DNA of 49,387 nt from Anaerophilus nitritigenes (GTDB lineage Bacteria > Bacillota > Clostridia > Peptostreptococcales > Thermotaleaceae): NCBI RefSeq assembly GCF_004138215.1, contig NZ_RYYS01000028.1:1-49387 (forward strand), given 5' to 3'. The notes under the pieces were generated by a model, which ran no database searches, was not told the DNA's origin, and worked only from the letters and a program-made list of their open reading frames with translations. This document shows, piece after piece, positions 6,784 through 16,927 of this stretch. The first letter of the stretch is position 1. Each line of letters begins with the position of its first letter. A program made the position numbers and the translations under genes.

Positions 6784-8541
6784 TTATAATACATTAGCTC
6801 TTCCACTATATACAAGTCCTCTAATTGTATCTACTGTTACGAGCATACTGTCTTTTAATACTGTTGTAGCATTTTCTACCCCTACAATAACCGGTTTATG
6901 TAAATGAAGTCCTACAATAGCAGCATGAGAAGTAAGTCCTCCTTCTTCTGTAATGACTGCACAGCATTTTTCCATATATGGAATCATATCCTTATCTGTA
7001 GAAATAGTTACTAAAACATCTCCTTCTTTAAATTTCTTTTGTGCTTCTTTTGCATTACAAGCTATACAAATATTTCCTATTGCTGATTGATTTCCTATTC
7101 CCATACCTTGTGCAAGAATTTCTCCTGCAATATGTACCTTTATAGTATTGGTAGTTCCTGCTACACCTACTGGTACTCCTGCTGTAATCACAACTAGATC
7201 TCCAGGCTTTATGTATCCTGCTTCTAATGTTTTTTCAATAGAAATGTCAAACACCTCATCTGTTGAATGTCCATCTTGCGTTTTTACAGGATAAGTTCCC
7301 CAAGTTAAAGCCATTTTTCTCATAACTTTTTCATTCGTTGTAGCCACAATAATAGGTGCTTTTGGTCTAAATTTAGATACCATTCTTGCCGTATATCCTG
7401 AAGCTGTAGCTGTAATAATAGCAGTAGCCCCTAAATCCCAAGCACTACTACAAGTTGCATGACTTATTGCATCTGTAATACTTCTTTCTTTTCCTACTGA
7501 TTTTTCTCTGAGTATAGCATGATAATCAATAGATTCTTCTGCTGTTTCTGCTATATTTGCCATAGTTGTTACTGCTTCTACTGGATATTTTCCAGCAGCA
7601 GTCTCGCCTGATAACATAATGGCATCTGTTCCATCAAAAATAGCATTTGCAACATCTGTAACTTCTGCTCTTGTAGGCCTTGGATTTCTCATCATAGAAT
7701 CAAGCATTTGAGTAGCAGTAATAACTGGTTTTCCCACACTATTACATTCCTTAATGATCATCTTTTGTACAATTGGCACTCTTTCTGTAGGAATTTCAAC
7801 TCCCATATCTCCTCTTGCCACCATAATTCCATCAGAAACTTCTATGATTTGATGAATATTTTCTACCCCTTCTTGATTTTCAATTTTAGAAATAATTAAA
7901 ATATCATCTGCTTGATTTTCTTCTAATATTTTTCTAATTTCTAATACATCTTGAGCCTTTCTTACAAAGGAAGCGGCAATCATATCAATTCCATTTTTAA
8001 TACCAAATAAAATATCATCTATATCCTTTTGTGTAATAGCAGGTAGTTTAATTTTTACTCCTGGAACATTAATTCCTTTATGATTTTTAACAGTTCCTGA
8101 ATTTTTAATCATACATTTTATGTCTGTTTCATCTATGATTTCTACTACTTCAAGACCTATCAATCCATCATCAATTAAAATAGTATCTCCTTTTTTTACA
8201 TCTTGTGGAAGTCCTTGATAGGTAATGCTTCCTATAGTCTCATCTCCAAGGATCTCTCTTGTTGTTAATGTAAAATAATTTTCTTCCCTTAAATAAACTT
8301 CTCCATCTTTAAAGTTTCCTGTTCTGATTTCTGGGCCTTTTGTATCTAGTAAAAGTGCGATAGGTAATCCTAATTCTTCTCTAACTTCTTTGATCGTATC
8401 AATTCTTACCTGATGTTCTTCATGAGTTCCATGCGAAAAATTAAGTCTTGCTACATTCATGCCCTTTTTTATAATTTGTTTTAATACTTCTTTTTTCTCA
8501 CTCGCAGGACCTATGGTACAAACAATCTTTGTTTTTCTCAT
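6784..8541 (-). CDS. pyk: Pyruvate kinase with C-terminal PEP-utilising domain
   Basis: A 585-residue enzyme making pyruvate and ATP from PEP and ADP in the last step of glycolysis. The TIM barrel opens with KIVCTIGPAS, has the substrate loop RLNFSHGTHEEH, the active-site Lys region IISKIENQEG and the GVARGDMGVE-type segment (VARGDMGVEIP). After the usual C domain (about residue 470) there is an extra domain with EEGGLTSHAAIVG, the phosphohistidine swivelling domain of PEP-utilising enzymes, found in Bacillus and many clostridial kinases. It lies 16 bp downstream of pfkA, so the two should be co-transcribed. Confidence 0.97.
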   Translation of the reverse strand: MRKTKIVCTIGPASEKKEVLKQIIKKGMNVARLNFSHGTHEEHQVRIDTIKEVREELGLPIALLLDTKGPEIRTGNFKDGEVYLREENYFTLTTREILGDETIGSITYQGLPQDVKKGDTILIDDGLIGLEVVEIIDETDIKCMIKNSGTVKNHKGINVPGVKIKLPAITQKDIDDILFGIKNGIDMIAASFVRKAQDVLEIRKILEENQADDILIISKIENQEGVENIHQIIEVSDGIMVARGDMGVEIPTERVPIVQKMIIKECNSVGKPVITATQMLDSMMRNPRPTRAEVTDVANAIFDGTDAIMLSGETAAGKYPVEAVTTMANIAETAEESIDYHAILREKSVGKERSITDAISHATCSSAWDLGATAIITATASGYTARMVSKFRPKAPIIVATTNEKVMRKMALTWGTYPVKTQDGHSTDEVFDISIEKTLEAGYIKPGDLVVITAGVPVGVAGTTNTIKVHIAGEILAQGMGIGNQSAIGNICIACNAKEAQKKFKEGDVLVTISTDKDMIPYMEKCCAVITEEGGLTSHAAIVGLHLHKPVIVGVENATTVLKDSMLVTVDTIRGLVYSGRANVL

Positions 8542-8557
8542 ACATATTCCCCTCCAA

Positions 8558-9538
<981 letters not shown>

Positions 9539-9569
9539 CTATTCTTCGAATATTTTTTATCTATTTGAG

Positions 9570-9602
9570 AAGGGAAAGTTCCTCTACTAGGTACTTTCCC
9601 TT
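9570..9602. other. Perfect 10-bp stem-loop upstream of pfkA
   Basis: AAGGGAAAGT at 9570-9579 pairs without mismatch with ACTTTCCCTT at 9593-9602. It lies between the 59-residue gene and pfkA. Neither side has a clear T tract, so it is not a textbook terminator. It may be a weak terminator, an RNA-processing site or a stabilising 5' structure for the pfkA-pyk message. Confidence 0.5.
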
Positions 9603-9614
9603 ATGATTTTAACC

Positions 9615-9794
9615 TTAAATATTTATCAATACTTCATGAGCTTCTTCCACTTCTCCACTAGGAACAAGCACTTCATATACTTTATCCTCTTTTCCTATTT
9701 GTTTAATTTTTACTAAAAATCCTTCTGCATCCAAAATTTTTTTTATTTTTTGTACATCTTCTTTATTATGTGCCATGTATACTACTGTCCACAT
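9615..9794 (-). CDS. Small conserved clostridial protein of unknown function (59 aa)
   Basis: A 59-codon ORF beginning MWTVVYMAHNKEDVQKI and ending EEAHEVLINI, with a strong AGGGAGG site 8 nt before its ATG. Its own promoter lies at 9834-9862. The composition looks like a small alpha/beta (ferredoxin-like) fold: strand WTVVYMA, helix NKEDVQKIKKILDAEG, strand FLVKIKQI, strand KVYEVLVP, helix. I recall similar short ORFs upstream of pfkA or acc genes in other Clostridia, some misannotated as glutamate decarboxylase, but no function is known to me. It sits between dnaE and pfkA on the same strand. Confidence 0.8.
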   Translation of the reverse strand: MWTVVYMAHNKEDVQKIKKILDAEGFLVKIKQIGKEDKVYEVLVPSGEVEEAHEVLINI

Positions 9795-9833
9795 TTGTTG
9801 GACCTCCCTTTGGAGTATATTGATTTTGTTACT

Positions 9834-9862
9834 ATTTTATTCTAATTTCGAGTAAATTTCAA
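9834..9862 (-). promoter_or_regulatory. Sigma-A-type promoter of the 59-aa gene (and pfkA-pyk)
   Basis: Minus-strand TTGAAA (9857-9862), 17-nt spacer, TAAAAT (9834-9839), about 40 nt before the start codon of the small gene. Confidence 0.65.
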
Positions 9863-9957
9863 TACATAGAAATTACGTTTTACATCTGCTTACAATATCA
9901 ATTAAATAAAGTTCATATTATTTATACGTATATGCATGGTATAATCAAGAATTTTTA

Positions 9958-11180
9958 TTATGTTGTTTTTACACATTCTTCTCCTAAAATTTTCTTTAAC
10001 TCTTCAATAAGCTCATCTTGTATATGAATCCACAAAGATGTATCTGCTTTTAATTTTTTATTTTCTTTTTCTATATAAATGTAAACAGGTACCATACCTC
10101 TCCATCTGCCAAGGATTTTTTTAATTTTTTGAAAAACTTCTTTTTCATCTTTTTCTTTACTAATTTTCAAATATAATTTCATATCATTTGTATATGCATT
10201 CTTCGTTAAAGGAAGAATTTTATTTGCAATAATTTTAGGTTCTTCATCTTCCTTTAAAGTAATTTTTCCCTCTATTATTACCATTTGATCTTCTTGTAAA
10301 AAATTCATATATTGATCAAATATTTTGGGGAAAACAAGAATTTCTATAGATCCAAATAAATCTTCTAATGTAATAAATGACATCATATTATTATTCTTTG
10401 TAATTTTATTTTTTCTATGAATAATGAGTCCTGCAATTCTTATAAATCCTCCATCTTTTATTTTTTGACTTTGGTTTTCATCTATTTCTAAAAGATCTAT
10501 TGTATGCAGTGTTGAAATTTTTTTGACTTCTTCTTCATATTCAGATAAAGGATGTCCACTAATATAAAGACCTAACACTTCTTTTTCCATGATTAAAAGA
10601 TTTTTTTGTGGAAATTCAGCTACATCTGGAAGTTCATCTTTTTTTACTCCTTGAGTAATAGATGTGTCAAAAACTTGAAACAAAGATACTTGTCCTGCTA
10701 TATTTCTTTTTCGATCTTGGCTAATTCCATCCATGACCTTTTCATAAATTGCCAAAAGCTGTGCTCTATTGGCTCCCATACCATCAAAGGCTCCCGCTCT
10801 TATAAGACTATCTACTGCTCTTTTATTGATTTCTTTCATATCTATCTTTTCACAAAAATCAGTAAAACTCAAATACTTTCCTTTTTCTTCTCTTTCTTTT
10901 ACAATAGAATCTATCACCCCTAACCCTACATTTTTTACTGCTAAAAGACCAAATCTAATTTTTCCATCTTCTACTGTGAAATTTTCCCTACTATCATTTG
11001 CACTAGGTGGTAGAATTTCTATATTTCTTTTTTTACAATCCTCTATATATTGTGCAATTTTAGTACTATCTCCCATAACACTAGTAAGCAAAGCTGCCAT
11101 AAACTCTACAGGATAATAATATTTTAAATAAGCTGTTTCATAGCCTAATACTGCATAAGCTGCGGCGTGAGATTTGTTAA
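9958..11180 (-). CDS. dnaE: DNA polymerase III subunit alpha DnaE, exon 2
   Basis: This is the C-terminal 406 codons of DnaE plus two bases of the codon split by the intron. Reading starts NKSHAAAYAVLGYETAYL and continues into PVEFMAALLTSVMGD, the conserved end of the polymerase fingers. Tandem helix-hairpin-helix, an OB-fold (FIRIAGLIIHRKNKITK onward) and the tail domain follow. A frame beginning at the internal ATG at 11100 would look like a separate truncated gene, but that ATG lies inside a conserved block. Ligated to exon 1 through the T/TT split Phe codon, the product is 1157 residues, normal for DnaE. Confidence 0.93.
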
Positions 11181-11414
11181 CAATTTGTTATCGATAAGCT
11201 TTTTATCTTATCTTCTATAAGTTTTCTTTCTTATAGTTCAGACTATATCATCACCCAATTTTCATGGGTGCCGGGCGCTCGTGTCGGTATTATTGAATGG
11301 ACTTCTCAACCGTTAGTCGTTGCACCTTCCTACTTACTTTTATGTCCTTCAGTAGGCTTGGCTCAGGATTACCATCTCAGGCTTCTTCTGAATTCACCCA
11401 GTTTTCATTAGCAA

Positions 11415-11780
11415 TTACTTACTAATGGCGCTTATTACTTCATTCCATTTACAAAACTTTCGTTTCAGATAGATCGTAGCATTACCATACAAATATTCAA
11501 ATATATGAAACATATCTTTTCTTGCACTACACACCATATATTTCATATCTTCTGATTTAGAATCCCTATATGAATAATTCCCTGGAACATAATTTTCAAT
11601 GTGTTTTAAAAAAGATTTTGTACCTATTAAAGAAAAATGAGGTGAAGCATATTTATATACTTTTATTCTTTCATCTTTTGTTTTGTAATAAGATGTAGAA
11701 ACTCCTAATGCAATAGTTCCATCTCCATCAAAATATCCTCTAATAAAATGTCTTATAAGATTTTTTTGTATAGAGGGCAT
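11415..11780 (-). pseudogene. LAGLIDADG homing endonuclease, C-terminal part (frameshifted)
   Basis: A 121-codon frame inside the dnaE group I intron. LIRHFIRGYFDGDGTI is the LAGLIDADG helix with its metal-binding Asp. FSLIGTKSFLKHIE and the closing IYLKRKFCKWNEVI follow the usual pattern of the second half of a two-motif endonuclease. No convincing ribosome site precedes the ATG at 11780. The upstream frame (11740-11913) overlaps it by 41 nt in another register. A run of seven A's in the overlap is the likely slip point: deleting one A would fuse the two into about 166 residues. Either the gene is broken or it uses programmed slippage. Confidence 0.75.
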
Positions 11781-11913
11781 TTCTTTTAACGTTGTTGACT
11801 TTCCAGTTGGATATTTCTAATTTATCTTTAATAGATGTAAATTCTAATCCCTCATAAAACAAATTAATAATTTCTTGCTTATCTATCTCAGTAAGTTGAT
11901 TATAATTCTTCAT
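11740..11913 (-). pseudogene. Homing endonuclease N-terminal HTH fragment
   Basis: A 57-codon frame starting at the ATG at 11913 after GAAGGAG; a longer frame from 11946 starts upstream of that ribosome site. Residues 6-45 (LTEIDKQEIINLFYEGLEF, then a second helix pair) look like a helix-turn-helix of the kind that homing endonucleases use to read the target. After about residue 50 the frame leaves the LAGLIDADG coding register and stops. The first LAGLIDADG half that two-motif enzymes have between such a region and the RHFIRGYFDGDG segment is absent, which suggests an internal deletion, or else a single-motif homodimeric enzyme. Confidence 0.6.
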
Positions 11914-12011
11914 ATAATGCACTCCTTCATAGATTAGTTTTTCCATCTACAGTACATTATACTAAGCTATTTTTATATCTATCGTTTTATAAATGGTATG
12001 AATAAAAATTA

Positions 12012-14262
12012 ACGCATACTTAGCAAAGTCAATCATATCATCATAAATTTGATTTGCTATTTTTTCATCTACACCGTTTCTTATGCATCCTGCAATTTCT
12101 ATATTTCCATTTTCATCTTCTTTTCCATAAATAAAATACTTTCTTTCCTCTTCCATCACTTCCATTTTCTTTTTACCCATGGCACGACGTACCAAATCAC
12201 TTCGTCCATAGGAGTATCCACCTAATTCTCTTACGATTTGCATAACCTGTTCTTGATAAATCAAACATCCATAGGTTACATTTAAAATAGGCTCAAGCTT
12301 CGGATGAAGATACTGTATTTTTTGAGGATTGTTTTTGTATTCTATATATTTAGGAATAGAATCCATAGGTCCTGGTCTATAAAGAGATATACCCGCTACA
12401 ATATCCTCAAAGCAATCAGGCTTTAATTCCTTCATAAATTGTCTCATACCAGCACTTTCAAGCTGAAATACTCCTAAAGTATCTCCTTTAGTAATAAGGT
12501 TATATACCTTTGAATCAGTATAAGGCATAGTTGAAAAATCTATCTCTACTCCATAATTCCTTTTTATGCTTTCTAATGCATCTCGAATGACTGTGAGATT
12601 TCTAAGACCTAAAAAATCCATTTTTAGTAATCCTAGTTCTTCTAATGTACCCATTGTAAACTGAGTAGTAACCCCTTCATTATGAACATATAAAGGAACA
12701 TACTCATCAATAGCTTTTTTAGATATTACGACTCCTGCTGCATGAGTAGATGCATGTCTTGGCATTCCCTCTACTGCCCTTGCTACATCTATCAATCGTT
12801 TTGCTTTTTCATCTTTGCTATAAATATCTTTTAAGGATGGATTTATTTCAAGAGCTTTATCTATAGTAATCCCAAGCTGCATAGGAATTTGTTTTGCAAT
12901 AGCATCTACTTCCCCATAAGAAATATTCATAGCTCGTCCCACATCTCTTATTGCAGCTCTTGCTGCCATTGTTCCAAAAGTAATAATTTGAGCTACCTTT
13001 TCTTTGCCATATTTTCTTACTACATAGTCTATAACCTCTTGTCTTCTTTCAATGCAAAAGTCAATATCAATATCTGGCATACTGATACGCTCAGGATTTA
13101 AAAACCTTTCAAAGATTAGATTGTATTTTATAGGATCTATATCTGTAATCTCTAAAGTATAAGATACAATACTGCCTGCTGCTGATCCTCTACCTGGGCC
13201 TACCATAATATTGTTTTCTTTTGCATACCTTATAAAATCCCATACAATCAAAAAATACTCCACATATCCCATAGTTTCTATAGTTTTTAATTCATATTCT
13301 AATCTTTCTTCTAAATCCTTTGTAATATCTTTATATCTTCTTTTTAAACCTTCTTCACAAAGCCTTCTCAAATACTCCTTAGCCGTATATTGTTGAGGAA
13401 CTTCGTAATTAGGAAGATGCATCTGATTAAAATCAAATTCTACATTACATAAATCTGCAATCTTGACTGTATGATCTAGGGCTTCTTTTGCATAAGGAAA
13501 CAACTCCTCCATCTCCTGTGGAGACTTTAGATAAAATTCATGAGTAGGAAACTTCATTCGATCTTCATCATCTATAGTCTTTGCTGTTTGAATACATAAT
13601 AAAACATCATGAATAGGTGCATCTTCTTTTTTTAGATAATGAACATCATTAGTAGCAACCAGTGGAATACTGGTTTCATTGCTAAGTAATATAAGCTGCT
13701 CATTAACTATTTTTTGTTCTTTTATACCATGATCTTGAAGCTCTAAATAAAAATTATCTTCTCCAAATATCTCTTGTAATCTTTTTGCTTGTTTTTTTGC
13801 TTCTTCATAATTATTTTGTAAAAGATATTGCTGCACCTCTCCTGCAAGACAAGCACTAAGAGCAATGACTCCTTCACTATATTTTTGAAGTACAGATAGA
13901 TCTATACGAGGTTTGTAGTAAAACCCTTCTACATAGCCTAATGATACAACTTTTATCAAATTTTGATAGCCTACTTGATTTTTAGCAAGTAAAACCAAAT
14001 GCCCCATTCTTTTGTCCTTTATTGGATCTTTATCTTTCATGGTTCTACTAGCTGTATATACTTCACATCCTATAATAGGTTTTATTCCATGCTTTTTACA
14101 CTCTTTATAAAAATCAATAACTCCAAACATAGATCCATGATCTGTTATTGCAATAGACCTCATGCCTAATTCTTTTACCGTTTTAATCATATCTTTGATA
14201 CGAGTAGCACCATCTAATAAGCTATATTCTGTATGGACATGTAAATGAACAAAATCCCTCAT
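12012..14262 (-). CDS. dnaE: DNA polymerase III subunit alpha DnaE, exon 1
   Basis: 750 codons plus the first base of the split Phe codon. The PHP domain opens with FVHLHVHTEYSLLDGATR. The polymerase catalytic site is visible as GPGRGSAAGSIVSY and PDIDIDFCIERR, with the three acidic residues of C-family polymerases. The exon ends ...DFAKYA; read on into the intron, translation stops 17 codons later. Firmicutes usually carry PolC as main replicase and DnaE for primer extension or repair synthesis. The start ATG follows GGAGG and lies 14 bp from the YtoI-like gene, so the two are probably one transcript. Confidence 0.95.
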
Positions 14263-14275
14263 AATTTCCTCCTCT

Positions 14276-15574
14276 CTATCTTCTTAATAATTTTGCAGAC
14301 ATCATAGCCTTTGAAACAATTTCTTCATTATGATAAGCTGTTACCTCAACTTTATAAAACTTTCTACTGATATTTATAATATCTGCATAAATTTCTACTT
14401 TACTTTCAATTTGCAATGGCTTAATGAAATAAATCATAAAACTATCAATAATACTATCTAAGCTTTTTTGCTTTCTTATAGCCATAGAACCTGCTGTAGA
14501 CATAAGCATGACCAAAACTCCTGCACTAGCAATCCCTCTTTCATTAAGCATCATAGGAGTAATTTCTCCTGTTAATAAAATTCCAGTAGGAGTTTCCTCA
14601 ATCTTTGATTGATTGATGAGCATATCTTCAAAGGGTTCTGCCATATGAGGCTGATTTTTCATGTTTTTAAGCCCTCTAATCACATCTTGACGAGTGATGA
14701 CTCCTACAAGCTTTTTATTTTTAACTACAGGAATAAGCTTAAGTCCTTCCCAGATCATAATATGAGAAATATATGCTACGGAAGTATTAGGTGCTACTAC
14801 AATAGGATTTGGTGTCATAACGTCTCTGATAGACTTTTCTAAATTTACTCCCTCAATATCTCTTGGAGATACCATCCCTACAACATATAAATTTTGATCT
14901 ACAACTGGAAACCTACTATGTCCAGTTTTTTTCATCATCTTTTTCATATCACAAATTGTATATTCTTCTTCTAGATAATATAAAGTGCTTGGCATAATAT
15001 CTTCTGTTAAAAGAATTTCTTTTTTTATAAGCCTCTCATGTAAAGCTCGATCAATCATAGTTGTAATTGTAAAAGTATCATAACTTGTTAAAATAACTGG
15101 AAGTTTTTTTTCATTCGCTATTTTTTTTATTTCTTCTTTACAAAAAAATCCTCCTGTAATTAAAATAGCACAGCCTTTATCTAGTGCAAGTTTATGGGCA
15201 TCCTCTCTATTTCCTACAATCAAAAGATCTCCCTTTGAAATATATTTTTCCATATCTCCTACATCCATAGCCCCTATAACAAATTTATTAACAATTTTAT
15301 AAATTCCTTCATATCCTCCTAGTACTTGTCCTTCTACGATATTCAAAACTTCTGCAAAAGTAACCTTGTCGATACTCTTTTTTTCCACTTTTTCTACTCT
15401 TATAGTTCCTACTCTAGGAATGGTACTTACTAATTCATCTCTTTCTGCATCTTTAATCGCTTTGTATGCTGTTCCTTCACTTACATCTAAATCTTGTGCA
15501 ATTTGTCTTACTGAAATTTTACTTCCTATAGGAAGTTTTTTTATATAATCAATAATCTGTTCGTTTTTCGTCAT
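14276..15574 (-). CDS. YtoI-type regulator: HTH, DRTGG, two CBS, hot-dog domain
   Basis: A 432-residue protein with four parts. Residues 1-65 form a winged HTH (IAQDLDVSEGTAYKAIKDAE). Residues 85-185 form a DRTGG domain; its LLIVGNREDAHKLAL segment is typical. About 190-310 are paired CBS domains (IMPSTLYYLEEEYT and DVMTPNPIVVAPNTS), which bind adenosyl nucleotides. A C-terminal hot-dog domain follows from about 325. This is the Bacillus YtoI architecture, also found next to dnaE there. The protein is presumed to be a nucleotide- or acyl-responsive regulator, but its targets are unknown. I use the ATG at 15574; two upstream starts lie on the AGGTGAT ribosome site. Confidence 0.85.
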   Translation of the reverse strand: MTKNEQIIDYIKKLPIGSKISVRQIAQDLDVSEGTAYKAIKDAERDELVSTIPRVGTIRVEKVEKKSIDKVTFAEVLNIVEGQVLGGYEGIYKIVNKFVIGAMDVGDMEKYISKGDLLIVGNREDAHKLALDKGCAILITGGFFCKEEIKKIANEKKLPVILTSYDTFTITTMIDRALHERLIKKEILLTEDIMPSTLYYLEEEYTICDMKKMMKKTGHSRFPVVDQNLYVVGMVSPRDIEGVNLEKSIRDVMTPNPIVVAPNTSVAYISHIMIWEGLKLIPVVKNKKLVGVITRQDVIRGLKNMKNQPHMAEPFEDMLINQSKIEETPTGILLTGEITPMMLNERGIASAGVLVMLMSTAGSMAIRKQKSLDSIIDSFMIYFIKPLQIESKVEIYADIINISRKFYKVEVTAYHNEEIVSKAMMSAKLLRR

Positions 15575-15607
15575 ATGCATCACCTACCTCTATGAAACTC
15601 GCTACTT

Positions 15608-15641
15608 ATTAAAAAAAGTACGAACTCATCATTCATACTTT
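15608..15641 (-). terminator. Terminator between the HD-GYP gene and the YtoI-like gene
   Basis: Minus-strand AAAGTATGAA pairs with TTCGTACTTT (10 bp, one wobble) around a 7-nt loop, followed by TTTT. Confidence 0.8.
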
Positions 15642-15653
15642 ATTATACCAAAA

Positions 15654-16724
15654 CTATTCTAATTTCTCTAACACCTCTATAATCGTAATAGATGGATAAT
15701 CTATTAAATTTAACTCTTTAAACCCATCATATCTTTCTCCATCTACTCCATACATACATCTTATAGTCGGACGGTTTGGATATGCTTGATCTAATTTTAC
15801 AACTACTCCTTTTTCTCCTGTATTTAAAACAACCATAGTACCTAGCGGATAAGCTGCCACATGTACAATAAATTTTTTTACAATTTCATAATCAAATTGA
15901 TGTCCTCCCATAGAAATTAAATATTCTACAGCTTCATGAGGAAACATCTTACTTTTATATACTCTATCAGAAGTAAGAGCATCATATACATCTGCTATAG
16001 CTACAATTCTAGCAAACTCATGAATTTCTTCCCCTTTTTTTCCCAAAGGATAGCCCCTTCCATCATATCTTTCATGATGAGTTAAAACCACTACAGCACT
16101 CAAACTACTAATATGATCATACCTTTTGATCATATCATATCCTACTTTAGGATGCCTTTTAACCTTTTTATATTCATCATCTGTCAATTTACCTGGCTTA
16201 TTGAGTATTTCTTTTGGAATCCATATTTTTCCTATGTCATGTAAAATTGCTCCAACTCCTAGTTTTTCTAATCTCTCTCTGTTATATCCCATAGCTATTC
16301 CTGTAATCAAAGATAATACACACACATTTACAGAATGAGCAAAAGTATATTCATCTGCTGCTTTTATATCAGAAAGATTTAATAAAATATCTCTATTTCC
16401 TAAAAGATCATCTAATATATTACTTATTGTATATGAAACTTGTTCTAGCTGAATGCGTCTTCCCATATAAAGATCTTCCATAACATCTTTAATTGCTTTT
16501 TTTGCCTCAAATCTATTTTGATCACAAATCACATCTTCAATTACAATATCAGAAGTTTCTTTTGTATCTATATATACATGGGTAATACCTAATTCTTTCA
16601 GCTTTTGTATATAATTGTCTTTAAATTTTACACCTGCACTTAATAAAATTTGTCCATCTATATTTTGAAGAGTTTTTGCTAAAATCATTCCTGGCTTTAT
16701 AAATTCAATATTCACTTTAAACAT
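15654..16724 (-). CDS. HD-GYP domain cyclic-di-GMP phosphodiesterase
   Basis: A 356-residue cytoplasmic protein. An N-terminal region (FIKPGMILAKTLQNIDGQIL) of the type found before HD-GYP domains is followed by the HD-GYP domain at about 110-290. The metal ligands and signature are present: HSVNV, HDIGKIWIPKEIL, HPKVGYDMI, HHERYDGRGYP and DVYDALTSDR. It is expected to hydrolyse cyclic-di-GMP to GMP. The start is the ATG at 16724 after TGGAGG; a TTG four codons upstream lies on the ribosome site. It is a monocistronic gene bounded by terminators. The GGDEF protein at 43635 could supply its substrate. Confidence 0.88.
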   Translation of the reverse strand: MFKVNIEFIKPGMILAKTLQNIDGQILLSAGVKFKDNYIQKLKELGITHVYIDTKETSDIVIEDVICDQNRFEAKKAIKDVMEDLYMGRRIQLEQVSYTISNILDDLLGNRDILLNLSDIKAADEYTFAHSVNVCVLSLITGIAMGYNRERLEKLGVGAILHDIGKIWIPKEILNKPGKLTDDEYKKVKRHPKVGYDMIKRYDHISSLSAVVVLTHHERYDGRGYPLGKKGEEIHEFARIVAIADVYDALTSDRVYKSKMFPHEAVEYLISMGGHQFDYEIVKKFIVHVAAYPLGTMVVLNTGEKGVVVKLDQAYPNRPTIRCMYGVDGERYDGFKELNLIDYPSITIIEVLEKLE

Positions 16725-16894
16725 AAATTCCTCCAAATGTGAAATATATCAAATTCTACTAATTACTTTATTCGCCAAAATGATACAAACTCCTTTAATT
16801 CATTACTATAATCATATAAATATTGCATGTTTTTACATTTTTTTTTACATTTTTTTACATTTCGTTTAACCATCAGAAGTTTTTATGAATTCAT

Positions 16895-16927
16895 CAAAAA
16901 AACTATTCCTAATTGGAATAGTTTTTA
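16895..16927 (-). terminator. Terminator of the whiA-crh transcript
   Basis: AAAACTATTCC and GGAATAGTTTT pair around a 5-nt loop; on the minus strand the stem is followed by a T run. It overlaps the crh stop codon. Confidence 0.85.

Larger units (their letters stand above)
11181..12011 (-). mobile_element. Group I intron interrupting dnaE (IA-like)
   Basis: 831 bp, all on the minus strand. Core elements in order: P3 5' strand CTGGGTG (11395-11401) pairing with CGCCCGG (11271-11277); the Q-type segment GGTAATCCTGAGCCAAGCC; the R-type segment GTGCAACGACTAACGG; and the S-type segment GATGATATAGTCTGAAC. P7 pairs GACTA-containing R (11314-11318) with TAGTC of S (11241-11245). P8 is CACCCA/TGGGTG (11252-11257 with 11265-11270) and P9 is CTATAAG/CTTATAG (11215-11221 with 11230-11236). 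The intron ends in G, and exon 1 ends in T, both as required. Removal restores the DnaE frame exactly. A homing endonuclease gene lies between the 5' end and P3. Confidence 0.93.

Noticed and set aside
11181-12011. Intein in DnaE.
   Set aside because: The insert is not one open frame, lacks intein N- and C-terminal blocks, and contains stop codons directly after exon 1; the RNA core of a group I intron is present instead.
9958-14262. dnaE split into two separate genes, or broken by a frameshift.
   Set aside because: The two parts join in frame at group I splice sites and the interval carries the intron core, so a spliced gene explains everything.
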